Shown in pieces: positions 1 through 7,779 of a stretch of 49,634 bases of DNA. The position numbers and the translations under genes were made by a program. The notes beneath the pieces were generated by a model. It ran no database searches. It was not told the DNA's origin and saw only the letters and a program-made list of their open reading frames with translations. This DNA is from Candidatus Oscillibacter pullicola. Its GTDB lineage: Bacteria > Bacillota > Clostridia > Oscillospirales > Oscillospiraceae. The stretch spans positions 1 to 49,634 of the forward strand of contig DWXY01000020.1 of the NCBI GenBank assembly GCA_019118935.1, read 5' to 3'. Within the stretch, counting starts at the first letter, position 1; the number at the start of each line of letters is the position of its first letter.

Positions 1-1
1 C

Positions 2-295
2 CTGCCGAAACTCCGCGGCTCTGAGAAGCAAATCGCCTGGGCTGAACACATTCGGCCCGAGTTATTAGAAAGCATGGAAAAGACTGTGGAAGAAGCTCGA
101 GAATATGTAAATGGGCTCGATGAAGGTGAAGAAAAAGACCGTTGCATCAAACTACTTCATATCTTTGAGCAAATACTTATTCAGGTGCGGAATGAGAAGA
201 GTGCCGCCTGGTGGATTGACAAAAGGTTCAGAGATGGTTGCAGCGTAATGAGAGAAATATACTGGGAGCAGTACAACAAAAAGCTGGAGTTATAA
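2..295 (+). CDS. C-terminal part of an unrecognised accessory protein (5' truncated by window edge)
   Basis: The reading frame is open from base 2 to the TAA at 293-295, giving 97 residues that continue upstream of the window, so the ATG at 74 is probably internal. The visible part begins LPKLRGSEKQIAWAEHIRPE. From memory, GSEKQIAWAE-like motifs occur in hypothetical proteins of phages and integrative elements in Bacillota, but I cannot name the family. The protein is charged, helical, and has no membrane segment. Base composition is clearly more AT-rich than everything after ~550, which supports a horizontally acquired origin. Function unknown. Confidence 0.6.
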   Translation: MPKLRGSEKQIAWAEHIRPELLESMEKTVEEAREYVNGLDEGEEKDRCIKLLHIFEQILIQVRNEKSAAWWIDKRFRDGCSVMREIYWEQYNKKLEL

Positions 296-310
296 TATGA
301 TATTAGACTT

Positions 311-347
311 GCAAGAGCGAGGGAGCCATAAACTCCCCCGCTCTTGC
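311..347. terminator. Hairpin after the truncated accessory gene
   Basis: A 13-14-bp stem (GCAAGAGCGAGGGA paired with CCCCCGCTCTTGC) lies 16 bp after the stop codon of the first gene. There is no clear T tract on the plus side, so termination efficiency is uncertain. Confidence 0.5.
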
Positions 348-371
348 TGTGCTGCCACAACTTAACCTGTA

Positions 372-400
372 TTGCGATTTCAACTGTCTTGTGGTATAGT
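372..400 (+). promoter_or_regulatory. Orphan sigma-A promoter
   Basis: TTGCGA (372-377), 17-bp spacer, TATAGT (395-400). No convincing gene starts downstream before the terminator at 521-552, so the predicted transcript is ~145 nt. A 15-codon ORF (405-452) is present but lacks a Shine-Dalgarno site. Confidence 0.5.
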
Positions 401-406
401 CTTAAT

Positions 407-552
407 GTCCTCATTTATCAGGATTTTCCGAGACCCACTATGTGACAATTAGTTAGAAAACGCACCGCCTGTCGCACCAATCCTGACGCGCACTACGGCG
501 GCATCACATAGTATTTTTTAAGGGTCTTGGAGCCATCCAAGGCCCTCTTTTT
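407..552 (+). ncRNA. Candidate small RNA between an orphan promoter and terminator
   Basis: The segment is bounded by a good promoter (372-400) and an intrinsic terminator (521-552) and holds no ORF with a ribosome binding site. It could be a small RNA, or a relic of the integrated element that ends here. Inference only; no known RNA family recognised. Confidence 0.25.
521..552 (+). terminator. Rho-independent terminator
   Basis: AGGGTCTTGGA pairs with TCCAAGGCCCT around a 4-nt loop and is followed by CTTTTT. An upstream TATTTTTTA makes it potentially bidirectional. It marks the compositional boundary between AT-rich sequence and the GC-rich chromosome. Confidence 0.75.
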
Positions 553-1017
553 ATGCCCATGGGCTGGTGTCCCCGGCCTGCATCCCAAACCCCGTCACGG
601 CCCCCGGAACGGGTCTCCGAGGCGGGAATCCTGTTCCGTGGTGCGCTCTCTGTTTTGCCTCAGAATGTGCGGGAAACAGCGGTGTTCGTGCCGGTTTTGG
701 CGCAAATGCTGACGCGCCCGGGGCGGGGTGAGGGTTCCGCGCCAGGGTTCCGCGCCAGGGTTCGGGGTGAGGGTGATGGGGTGTACGAGGGGAAGAGGGA
801 GAGGGGAAAATGGATATAGGATTACGCTGTGGAGCGCGGGTGCGCTCCCGGGTGATATTTTGGACCAGCCCGCTCCATCCAGATTTGCTTCTTCTGATGC
901 GGCCAGGATACGTGAGACTGTGCGACGGTTTTCCATGTTACTGGCACAACCGGGACGAATAAGAAGGAAGAGAGCGGTCTCCGGTATTCCGCAGGCTGCC
1001 GTGTGGGGAGTGAGAAT
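553..1017. other. Intergenic stretch without a supported gene
   Basis: No ORF here has both a ribosome binding site and protein-like composition. It contains a 13-bp tandem repeat (AGGGTTCCGCGCC at 731-743 and 744-756, partial third copy to 763) and a short inverted repeat GGAGCGC/GCGCTCC near 832-849. I see no clear promoter for the following flavodoxin-like genes, although it should lie here. Confidence 0.5.
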
Positions 1018-1533
1018 ATGAGGCTGGTATTGAGCGATACGGCGCTGCCGGCCGGACTGCCGGTCCGGGAGGACTGGCACTATGTGGATCTGAGGCGGCT
1101 GAAAATCGCGGACTGTATGGGCTGCTTCGGCTGCTGGGTCAGGACACCGGGGCGGTGTGTGATTCGGGATGACGCCGTAGGCGTGTATCCCCTGATTGCC
1201 CGCAGCGACCATGTGATCTATGTCAGCCGCCTCTTCTGCGGGTCCTATGACGTGCCGATGAAGACCATGCTGGAGCGGGCCATTCCCATCCAGCAGGCGT
1301 TTATTCGGATACACCATGGGGAGACGCACCATATACAGCGGGCGGTGGCGGAGAAAGATGCGGTGATTCTGGCCTATGGGGATACCGGAGACGAGGAGCG
1401 GGAGCTCTTCCGGCTGCTGGTGGCCCGCAATGCCCACAATATGCTGTTCCGAAGCTGGAGCGTCCGCTTCCTTCGGGAAGAGGAGCTGGCCGGAGCCATT
1501 AGGGAGGAGGTGCGCGCATGGGAAAACTCCTGA
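1018..1533 (+). CDS. Flavodoxin-like FMN-dependent reductase family protein (first of a pair)
   Basis: The 171-residue product has the C-x2-C-x2-C-x7-C cluster (CMGCFGCWVRTPGRC, about residues 32-46) typical of multimeric flavodoxin / iron-sulfur flavoprotein relatives of WrbA and NADPH-dependent FMN reductases. These bind FMN and move electrons to small acceptors, though in many relatives these cysteines do not hold a cluster. The N-terminal phosphate-binding strand is short and lacks the usual GSPR motif. I chose ATG 1018 because GGGGAG lies 8 bp upstream; an in-frame GTG at 1003 is the alternative. It overlaps the next gene by 16 bp, which implies translational coupling. Substrate unknown. 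Confidence 0.7.
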   Translation: MRLVLSDTALPAGLPVREDWHYVDLRRLKIADCMGCFGCWVRTPGRCVIRDDAVGVYPLIARSDHVIYVSRLFCGSYDVPMKTMLERAIPIQQAFIRIHHGETHHIQRAVAEKDAVILAYGDTGDEERELFRLLVARNAHNMLFRSWSVRFLREEELAGAIREEVRAWENS

Positions 1534-2114
1534 TCGTCAATGGGAGTCCCCGGGCACCCCGTTCCAACTCCCGGAGATATATCGAACAGTTCCTTCCATG
1601 CTGGGGAGAGACGGCGGACCGGTACACCGCGCTGAAGGGTGGACCACTCTCCTCAGAGGGCTGCACGGATCTGCTGCTGGTGTTCCCCTTGTATGCGGAC
1701 GGCGTACCGGCGGTGCTGATGAGGACCCTGAAGCAACTCGCAACATGGGGAGAAACACCCCGCCCCAGGATCCACGTGCTGGTGAACTGCGGCTTTCTGG
1801 AGCCGGAGCAGACCCAGCCTGCGGTAGAGATGGTGCGCTTTTTCTGCAAACGATACGGATTTCCCTGGGGGATGGCGCTGCGGATCGGCTCGGGAGAGGC
1901 GATCTTGAATACACCTTTTTCTTTTCTGGTGCGGCGGAGCCTGCGCCGCCTGGCCGCCGGCATACGGGCAGGACGGAGCGAGGTGCTGTCGGTGCGGATG
2001 CCGCTGAGCAGGCGGATGTTCATCTGGGCCTCCGGCCGGTACTGGGCCGGTTACGGCGCGGAAAACCACATCACCGCCAGGGAGATGCGAACCATGGAGA
2101 TCGAGGGAGGCTAG
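1518..2114 (+). CDS. Flavodoxin-like NAD(P)H reductase family protein (second of a pair)
   Basis: This 198-residue protein begins MGKLLIVNGSPRAPRSNS, the FMN-phosphate loop (GSPR) of the flavodoxin-fold FMN reductase family. A following strand LLLVFPLYADGVPAVL matches the flavin-contacting loop of these proteins. The C-terminal third is basic and less typical. GGAGGTG at 1504-1510 serves as ribosome binding site inside the upstream gene. The upstream partner carries the cysteine cluster but a weak GSPR loop, while this one has the loop but no cysteine cluster, so a heterodimer is plausible (inference). Confidence 0.7.
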   Translation: MGKLLIVNGSPRAPRSNSRRYIEQFLPCWGETADRYTALKGGPLSSEGCTDLLLVFPLYADGVPAVLMRTLKQLATWGETPRPRIHVLVNCGFLEPEQTQPAVEMVRFFCKRYGFPWGMALRIGSGEAILNTPFSFLVRRSLRRLAAGIRAGRSEVLSVRMPLSRRMFIWASGRYWAGYGAENHITAREMRTMEIEGG

Positions 2115-2175
2115 AGATTCCCAGCCATAAAATCAGACAACATTCGCAGACTACTTCTGGGAGGAGGTCTGCGGA

Positions 2176-2286
2176 ATGGACAAACAAAGGCTTTGGGAGT
2201 GCTTCTGCCTCACCGGCGAACCGCTGGTGTACCTGCTGTATCAGGCCGCCCGGGACCGGGAGTCCGGCGGCGGGATCAGCGCATAG
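2176..2286 (+). CDS. yqzL: YqzL-like micro-protein (36 aa) upstream of recO
   Basis: A 36-codon ORF opens with ATG 2176 behind GGGAGGAGG (2159-2167). Its product (MDKQRLWECFCLTG, then YLLYQ) has the pattern W-x2-F-x2-TG-x4-YLL that characterises the YqzL-like family, which in Bacillota is commonly encoded just before recO. Function of the family is unknown. Position 44 bp upstream of recO strongly supports the call, and the two are probably co-transcribed. Confidence 0.7.
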   Translation: MDKQRLWECFCLTGEPLVYLLYQAARDRESGGGISA

Positions 2287-2330
2287 AACGGAGGGCGGAC
2301 GCTCTCCGTACATAGTAGGGAGGGAGCGCG

Positions 2331-3107
2331 TTGGCCGAGCGGGCCTACATCGTGACAAAGGGCGTGGTCCTGCGGGAGACAGAGACGAAAGAGGCGGACA
2401 AAATTTTGACGCTGCTGACAGCGGAGCGGGGCAAGATCTCCGTCATCGCCCGGGGCGTCCGGCGGAAGAGCTGCAAGTACGCCGCCTGCGCCCAGCAGCT
2501 GGCCTATTCCGAGTGGACCCTGTATCAGAAGGGCGAGTGGTACTACGCCAACGAGGGGGCCACGGCGGAGCTGTTCAACGGCCTGCGGACGGATCTGGAG
2601 ACACTGGCCCTGGGCTGCTACTTCGCGGAGCTGACGGAGGCCGTCACGGCGCCGGAGGTCCCTGCCGGGGCGCTGCTGTCTCATCTGCTGAACGGGCTGT
2701 ACGCCCTCTCCGCTTTACACAAGCCCCCGGCGCTGGTGAAGCCCGCCTTTGAGATCAAGCTGCTGTGCCTGGCGGGATATGAGCCTCTGGCGGACAGCTG
2801 CGCTTACTGCGGCCGGCCGGACCCGGAGCAGCCCCTGCTGGACGTAGTGCAGGGCGTCCTGCGGTGCCGGGCCTGCGGGGCGAAGGAGAGCGCCCTGTCC
2901 ATGCCCCTGTGCCCGGACTCCCTGGCGGCCCTGCGGCATATCGTGTACGGAGACCCCAAGCGGCTCTATTCCTTCCGGCTGACGGGCCCGGCGCTGGAGC
3001 GGCTTTCCGCCGCGGCGGAGGCCTTCGTGGCCGCTCAGCTGGAGCGGGGGTTCCGGACGTTGGACTTTTACAAGAGCCTCCAGCCGCCGGAAATGCCGTC
3101 GAAATAA
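2331..3107 (+). CDS. recO: DNA repair protein RecO
   Basis: RecO anneals complementary strands and helps load RecA on SSB-coated DNA with RecR in the RecFOR recombination pathway. The 258-residue product starts with the OB-fold segment of the family (TKGVVLRETETKEADKILTL, residues 9-28) and has a zinc ribbon C157-x2-C160-x18-C179-x2-C182. Length is normal. The start is a TTG at 2331, supported by AGGGAGGGA at 2317-2325; no in-frame ATG near the conserved N-terminus fits better. It follows the yqzL-like ORF, as in many Bacillota. Confidence 0.93.
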   Translation: MAERAYIVTKGVVLRETETKEADKILTLLTAERGKISVIARGVRRKSCKYAACAQQLAYSEWTLYQKGEWYYANEGATAELFNGLRTDLETLALGCYFAELTEAVTAPEVPAGALLSHLLNGLYALSALHKPPALVKPAFEIKLLCLAGYEPLADSCAYCGRPDPEQPLLDVVQGVLRCRACGAKESALSMPLCPDSLAALRHIVYGDPKRLYSFRLTGPALERLSAAAEAFVAAQLERGFRTLDFYKSLQPPEMPSK

Positions 3108-3155
3108 GATACATACTGTATTGAACTTGCGGATTTATACGAAACGGAGCGGATT

Positions 3156-3623
3156 ATGACGGAATTTGTCTTCGGCCCCTACCGGCTGGAGGTGGATGTG
3201 GAGGCCACCCGGGGCTGGTACGCGGCCCACAACGAGCCCTGGGTCACTTGTGACTGCGCCGGGTGCCGGAACTTTGTCCGGGCCGTCAGGTCCCTGCCCC
3301 AACCGGTACGGGAATTCTTTGCCCGGCTGGGCCTGGACCCGGAGAAGGTGAACGAGCTGTGCTACTACAACGGCACTCGGTCAACCGTCATCGGCGACTG
3401 CTGGTATCACCTAGTGGGGAGCGTTCTGGAGGGCTCCTCAAGGCCGGGGGACTATGTGCTGTTTCCAGCCGGGTGGTACGAGCTGGCGGAGGGGTTCTCC
3501 GTGGGCTTCAAAAACGCGTGCGATCTGCTGCCGGAGGACTTCCCCAGGCCCTGCTTCCAGATGCACTTCAATTATACCCTGCCCTGGCTGCTGGAAGAGC
3601 GAAACCCCTATCTGTATGAGTGA
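3156..3623 (+). CDS. Conserved hypothetical protein with CDCAGC motif
   Basis: The 155-residue cytosolic protein has a C-D-C-x2-C motif (TCDCAGCRNF, about residues 32-41), an RLGLDPEKVNEL helix and aromatic-rich strands. I recall similar uncharacterised proteins in Clostridia but cannot name a domain. The cysteines could bind a metal (inference). It lies between recO and mutS2 on the same strand, 48 bp after recO, and may ride on the same transcript. The region before its ATG has only a weak ribosome binding site (ACGGAGCGG, 3143-3151). Confidence 0.6.
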   Translation: MTEFVFGPYRLEVDVEATRGWYAAHNEPWVTCDCAGCRNFVRAVRSLPQPVREFFARLGLDPEKVNELCYYNGTRSTVIGDCWYHLVGSVLEGSSRPGDYVLFPAGWYELAEGFSVGFKNACDLLPEDFPRPCFQMHFNYTLPWLLEERNPYLYE

Positions 3624-3659
3624 CCATCAAGCGAAAACCCTTGACAGGAGAACCAGATC

Positions 3660-6053
3660 ATGAGTGACCTATTTGACAAATCCCTCCGCACCCTGGAGCT
3701 GCCCCGGGTGCTGGAGCTGCTGAGCGAGCAGGCGGTCAGCGCAGAGGCCAAGCAGCGGGCCCTCCGCGTTCGGCCGGAGACAGAGCCGGAGGAGGTGCTG
3801 CGGCTGCTGGACCAGACCGACGCGGCCCGGAATCTGATCGGCCTGCGGGGCAGCCCGTCCTTTTCCGGCGTGAAGCCGGTGGCGGAGGCCCTGGACCGGG
3901 CGGACCGGGGCGGCGCCCTGAACGCCCGGGAGCTGCTGACCATCGCCGATCTGCTGACCGCCGCCCGCCGGGCCAAGGAGTACTTCAACGACGAGGTGGC
4001 GGAGAAGACCGCCATCGACCACCTGTTTCTCTCCCTCCACGGCAACCGCTTTCTGGAGGAGAAGATCAAGCGGGCCATCCCCGACGAGGACACCATCGCC
4101 GACGCCGCCAGCACGGAGCTGGCGGACATCCGCCGCCACATGCGGGCGGCCCAGGCCAAGAGCCGCCAGATCCTGCAGCGGATCATCTCCTCCCCCAGCT
4201 ATGGGAAGATTTTGCAGGAGACTATCATCACCCAGCGGGACGGCCGCTTCGTGGTGCCGGTGAAGGCGGAGCACAAGGGCGACCTGCCGGGGCTGGTCCA
4301 CGACATCTCCTCCACCGGCGCCACGCTGTTCGTGGAGCCCATGGGGGTGGTCCAGGCCAACAACGAGTTCATCGAGCTCCAGGCCAAGGAGCAGAAGGAG
4401 ATCGACCGCATCCTGGCGGAGTTCTCCGCCGAGGCCGCCGCCCACCGGGAGGACATCCAGTGGGACTACGACACCCTGGTCCACCTGGACCTGATCTTCG
4501 CCCGGGGCCAGCTGAGTTACAAGATGAACGCCGTCCGGCCGGAGGTTCGCCGGGACGGGGCCATCCATCTGCGCAAGGCCCGCCACCCCCTGCTGGACCC
4601 CAGGACGGCGGTGCCCATCGACATCGAGCTGGGGGACACCTTTGACACCCTGGTGATCACCGGCCCCAACACCGGCGGCAAGACCGTGACCCTGAAGACC
4701 CTGGGCCTGCTGACCCTGATGACCCAGTGCGGCCTCCACATCCCGGCGACGGACCGCAGCGCCGTGTCCGTCTATGAGCGGGTGCTGGCGGACATCGGCG
4801 ACGAGCAGAGCATCGAGCAGAGCCTCTCCACCTTCTCCGCCCACATGGTGAACATCGTGGAGATTTTGAAGGAGGCGGACCGGCACAGCCTGGTGCTGTT
4901 CGACGAGCTGGGGGCCGGCACGGACCCGGTGGAGGGCGCGGCCCTGGCCATCGCCGTCATCCAGCACGTGCGGCGGCTGGGGGCCAAGGTGGCCGCCACC
5001 ACCCACTACGCGGAATTAAAGACCTTCGCCATGACCACGGCGGGGGTGGAGAACGCCTCCTGCGAGTTCGACGTGGAGACATTGGCTCCCACCTACCGGC
5101 TGCTGATCGGCATTCCCGGCAAGTCCAACGCTTTCGCCATCTCCCGGCGGCTGGGGCTGCCGGAGGACGTCATCGCCGCCGCCCAGGAACAGATGAGCGG
5201 CGAGAGCGTCCGGTTCGAGGACATCCTGACCCAGCTGGAGGAAAAGCGCCAGGCCCTGGAGAAGCGGGAGCAGGAGGCGGACCGCCTGCTGCGCCAGCGG
5301 GAGGAGGATGCCCGCAAGGCCCGGGAGTTCCGGGACCAGATGGAGCGGGCCAAGGACAACGCCCGGGGCCGGGGCGAGGCGGAGGCCAAGCGCATCCTCC
5401 GGGACGCCCGGGCCGCGGCGGACCAGGTGTTCGCGGAGCTGGCGGAAATGCGGAAGGCCCAGGCCAAGGCAGACCGGGCCCTGAACGAGAACGAGGCCCG
5501 GGCGGCCCTCCGCCGCCAGCTGAACGAGGCGGAGGAGGCTGTGTCCAAGCGGGACGCCCGGCAGGAGCCCATCCCCAAGCCCAGCCGGCCCATCCGGGCC
5601 GGGGATCTGGTGGAGTTCCCCGGCGTCCGCCAGCCGGCGGAGGTGGTGTCCGTGGGCAAGGACGGCACCCTCCAGCTGAAGGCCGGTATTTTGAAGATGA
5701 AGGCCAAGGCCGACGAGGTGCGGCTCATCGAGGACGACGAGCGGGCCGCCCGGAAGAAGACGCCGTCTGTCACCATCCGCCAGAACGCCGACCGGGCCCT
5801 GCGGGCCTCCGCCGCCCGGGAGCTGGACATCCGGGGGATGGAGACATTGGAGGCGGAGAGCGTGGTGGACAACTTCATCTCCGCCGCCGTCATGGGCAAG
5901 CTGGAGACCGTGACCATCATCCACGGCAAGGGCACCGGCGCCCTGCGGAAGGCGGTCCACGACATCCTCCGCCGGAACAAGGCGGTGAAGAGCTTCCGCC
6001 TGGGCGTCTACGGCGAGGGCGAGAGCGGCGTCACCGTGGTGACGCTGAAGTGA
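3660..6053 (+). CDS. mutS2: Endonuclease MutS2
   Basis: MutS2 is a MutS-like ATPase without the mismatch-recognition domain; it suppresses recombination and, in Bacillus, acts on collided ribosomes. The 797-residue product shows Walker A GPNTGGKT (~residues 333-341), the ABC-type DELGAGTDP Walker B/D-loop, a coiled coil of Glu/Arg-rich repeats (~520-640), a KOW-like segment (~650-690) and a C-terminal Smr domain (~720-797) with LDIRG and HGKGTG. All key motifs are intact. ATG 3660 is preceded by AGGAG. Its last 11 codons are copied twice more downstream in a tandem repeat (see 6021-6372). Confidence 0.95.
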   Translation: MSDLFDKSLRTLELPRVLELLSEQAVSAEAKQRALRVRPETEPEEVLRLLDQTDAARNLIGLRGSPSFSGVKPVAEALDRADRGGALNARELLTIADLLTAARRAKEYFNDEVAEKTAIDHLFLSLHGNRFLEEKIKRAIPDEDTIADAASTELADIRRHMRAAQAKSRQILQRIISSPSYGKILQETIITQRDGRFVVPVKAEHKGDLPGLVHDISSTGATLFVEPMGVVQANNEFIELQAKEQKEIDRILAEFSAEAAAHREDIQWDYDTLVHLDLIFARGQLSYKMNAVRPEVRRDGAIHLRKARHPLLDPRTAVPIDIELGDTFDTLVITGPNTGGKTVTLKTLGLLTLMTQCGLHIPATDRSAVSVYERVLADIGDEQSIEQSLSTFSAHMVNIVEILKEADRHSLVLFDELGAGTDPVEGAALAIAVIQHVRRLGAKVAATTHYAELKTFAMTTAGVENASCEFDVETLAPTYRLLIGIPGKSNAFAISRRLGLPEDVIAAAQEQMSGESVRFEDILTQLEEKRQALEKREQEADRLLRQREEDARKAREFRDQMERAKDNARGRGEAEAKRILRDARAAADQVFAELAEMRKAQAKADRALNENEARAALRRQLNEAEEAVSKRDARQEPIPKPSRPIRAGDLVEFPGVRQPAEVVSVGKDGTLQLKAGILKMKAKADEVRLIEDDERAARKKTPSVTIRQNADRALRASAARELDIRGMETLEAESVVDNFISAAVMGKLETVTIIHGKGTGALRKAVHDILRRNKAVKSFRLGVYGEGESGVTVVTLK

Positions 6054-6372
6054 GCCCGAGCCCGTCGCCGCGGTGCGGCGTCAAGCGTCCCGGGCAGCGG
6101 GACCTTGGAGCGGGCGGGCTCTGCCCGGCCGTTCCAATCAAATGCGGGGCCCCCGCGGGGCGTGCCCCGTGGGGTGCGGCGAGAGCGGCGTCACCGTGGT
6201 GACGCTGAAGTGAGGCTGAGCCCGTCGCCGCGGTGCGGCGTCAAGCGTCCTGCGCAGCGGAACCTTGGAGCGGGCGGGCTCTGCCCGGCCGTTCCAATCA
6301 AATGCGGGGCCCCGCGGGGCGTGCCCCGTGGGATGCGGTGAGAGCGGTGTCACCGTGGTGACGCTGAAGTGA
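6021..6372 (+). repeat. Tandem ~160-bp repeat duplicating the mutS2 3' end
   Basis: Three copies of the mutS2 tail (GAGAGCGGCGTCACCGTGGT and the following GACGCTGAAGTGA) start at 6021, 6181 and 6340, giving period 160 then 159. Between them are two near-identical ~126-bp GC-rich spacers with inverted repeats around GCGGGGC/GCCCCGTGGG. The last copy ends GAAGTGAGG and supplies the ribosome binding site of the next gene at 6383. No gene is supported between 6054 and 6382. Confidence 0.9.
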
Positions 6373-6382
6373 GGCTGATTCT

Positions 6383-6889
6383 ATGACACTGACCTTTCGA
6401 TTTGCGCAGGAGACCGACACGCCCCTGATCCTGCAATTCATCCGGGAGCTGGCGGACTACAAGCATCTGCTGGACCAGGTGGTGGCCGACGAAGCCACCC
6501 TCCGGGACCAGCTGTTTGAAAAGTGCCGGGCCGAGGTCCTCTTTGCCCTGGAGGACGGGGCGGAGGTGGGCTTTGCCCTGTTTTTCCATAACTTCTCCAC
6601 CTTCCTGGGCCGGGCGGGCCTGTACCTGGAGGACCTGTACGTCCGACCAGAGCACCGGGGGAAGGGGTACGGCAAAGCCCTGTTCCGCCAGATGGCGGCC
6701 ATCGCCGCGGAGCGGGGCTGCGGCCGGCTGGAGTGGTGGTGCCTGGACTGGAACACCCCCAGCATCGGCTTCTACAAGTCTCTGGGGGCGGAGGCCATGG
6801 AGGACTGGACTGTCTACCGCCTTACCGGCCCGGCATTGCAGAGGCTGGCAGAACCGGAATCTCCAGTTGCGGAAACCGATGAGATTTGA
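6383..6889 (+). CDS. GNAT family N-acetyltransferase (spermidine/diamine acetyltransferase-like)
   Basis: The 168-residue protein has the GNAT acetyl-CoA site RPEHRGKGYGKAL (residues 88-100) followed by the WWCLDWNTPSIGFYKSLGA segment. The layout, including the YLEDLYVRPEHRG strand and the N-terminal IRELADYKH helix, resembles the SAT1-like diamine acetyltransferase subfamily; the true substrate is unknown. ATG 6383 is placed by GAGG at 6371-6374, which comes from the third copy of the mutS2 tail repeat. A promoter for the next gene lies inside its 3' end. Confidence 0.85.
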   Translation: MTLTFRFAQETDTPLILQFIRELADYKHLLDQVVADEATLRDQLFEKCRAEVLFALEDGAEVGFALFFHNFSTFLGRAGLYLEDLYVRPEHRGKGYGKALFRQMAAIAAERGCGRLEWWCLDWNTPSIGFYKSLGAEAMEDWTVYRLTGPALQRLAEPESPVAETDEI

Positions 6890-6895
6890 TATACT
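6867..6895 (+). promoter_or_regulatory. Promoter for the uridine phosphorylase gene
   Basis: TTGCGG (6867-6872), 17-bp spacer, TATACT (6890-6895), preceded by TGA extending the -10 element. It overlaps the end of the GNAT gene. Confidence 0.6.
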
Positions 6896-6945
6896 GGATC
6901 CACACAAAGAGACAGATTTTCGAAATTACACAATGAGGTGATTTT

Positions 6946-7719
6946 ATGCAAGAGCTTGCAAAGCAGTTCCACATTGCCTGTGCCCAGGGGGACATCGGCC
7001 GCTACTGCATCCTGCCCGGCGACCCGGGCCGGGTCCCGGCCATCGCCGCCCTGTTTGATGATGCCAAGCAGATCGCGTACAACCGGGAGTTCAACGTCTG
7101 GACCGGCACTCTGCTGGGGGAGAAGGTCACCGCCTGCTCCACCGGAATCGGCGGCCCCTCCGCCTCCATCGCTATGGAGGAGCTCCACAAATGCGGCGCC
7201 GACACGTTCATCCGCACCGGCACCTGCGGCGGCATCGACCTGAACGTCCAGTCCGGCGACGTGGTGGTGGCCACCGGCGCCATCCGGTATGAGCACACCA
7301 GCCGGGAGTACGCCCCCATCGAGTTCCCGGCGGTGGCGGATTTCCAGGTGACCAATGCCCTGGTGGAGGCCACCAAGAAGCTGGGCCTGCCCCTGCACAC
7401 CGGCATCGTCCAGTGCAAAGACAGCTTCTACGGCCAGCACGACCCCGCTGCCTCTCCCGTGTACTACGAGCTGCAGCAGAAGTGGGAGTCCTGGAAGCGG
7501 CTGGGCGTCAAGGCCAGCGAGATGGAGTCCGCCGCCCTGTTCGTGGTGGCGGCGGCCCTGGGCTGCCGGTGCGGCTCCTGCTTCCATGTGGTGTGGAACC
7601 AAGAGCGGGAGGCCGCCGGCCTGGACCAGAAAATGAGCGAGGACACCACCTCTTCCGTCCGAGTGTCCGTGGAGGCCCTGAAGCTCCTGATCGAAGAGGA
7701 CCGCAAGGCGGGCCGGTAA
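6946..7719 (+). CDS. udp: Uridine phosphorylase (nucleoside phosphorylase family)
   Basis: The enzyme would split uridine with phosphate to uracil and ribose-1-phosphate in pyrimidine salvage. The 257-residue product has the phosphate loop ILPGDPGR (22-29), the RTGTCGG ribose/phosphate motif (90-96) and the [10 protein letters not shown] motif (190-199) that contacts the 2'-OH in the PNP/UDP family. The QCKDSFYG segment favours uridine over purine nucleosides. GAGGTGA sits 5 bp before ATG 6946. It has its own promoter and terminator, so it is monocistronic. Confidence 0.88.
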   Translation: MQELAKQFHIACAQGDIGRYCILPGDPGRVPAIAALFDDAKQIAYNREFNVWTGTLLGEKVTACSTGIGGPSASIAMEELHKCGADTFIRTGTCGGIDLNVQSGDVVVATGAIRYEHTSREYAPIEFPAVADFQVTNALVEATKKLGLPLHTGIVQCKDSFYGQHDPAASPVYYELQQKWESWKRLGVKASEMESAALFVVAAALGCRCGSCFHVVWNQEREAAGLDQKMSEDTTSSVRVSVEALKLLIEEDRKAGR

Positions 7720-7735
7720 CTGGCTGCGTTTTTCA

Positions 7736-7770
7736 AAAAGATGCCCGGAAATTTCCGGGCATCTTTTTTT
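7736..7770 (+). terminator. Intrinsic terminator of udp
   Basis: AAAAAGATGCCCGGAAA pairs with TTTCCGGGCATCTTTTT, giving a near-perfect stem and T7 tail. The flanking A run makes it bidirectional in principle. Confidence 0.9.
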
Positions 7771-7779
7771 GCTGTCCTA

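Noticed and set aside
450-510. Remnant of a recombinase C-terminus in the AT-rich leader
   Set aside because: Short frames such as RTNPDAHYGGIT look suggestive, but stops interrupt them and no motif can be assigned.
728-1021. 97-codon plus ORF ending in ATGA overlap with the flavodoxin-like gene
   Set aside because: Gly/Arg-rich low-complexity product over a 13-bp tandem repeat, no clear ribosome binding site. The overlap alone is not enough.
595-1437. Long minus-strand open frame of 280 codons
   Set aside because: It is the antisense shadow of the flavodoxin-like gene in GC-rich sequence; Pro/Arg/His-rich composition and no ribosome binding site.
6105-6353. Overlapping ORFs inside the mutS2-tail repeat
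   Set aside because: They are translations of the repeated GC-rich spacers with identical peptide blocks; no ribosome binding site and no independent support.
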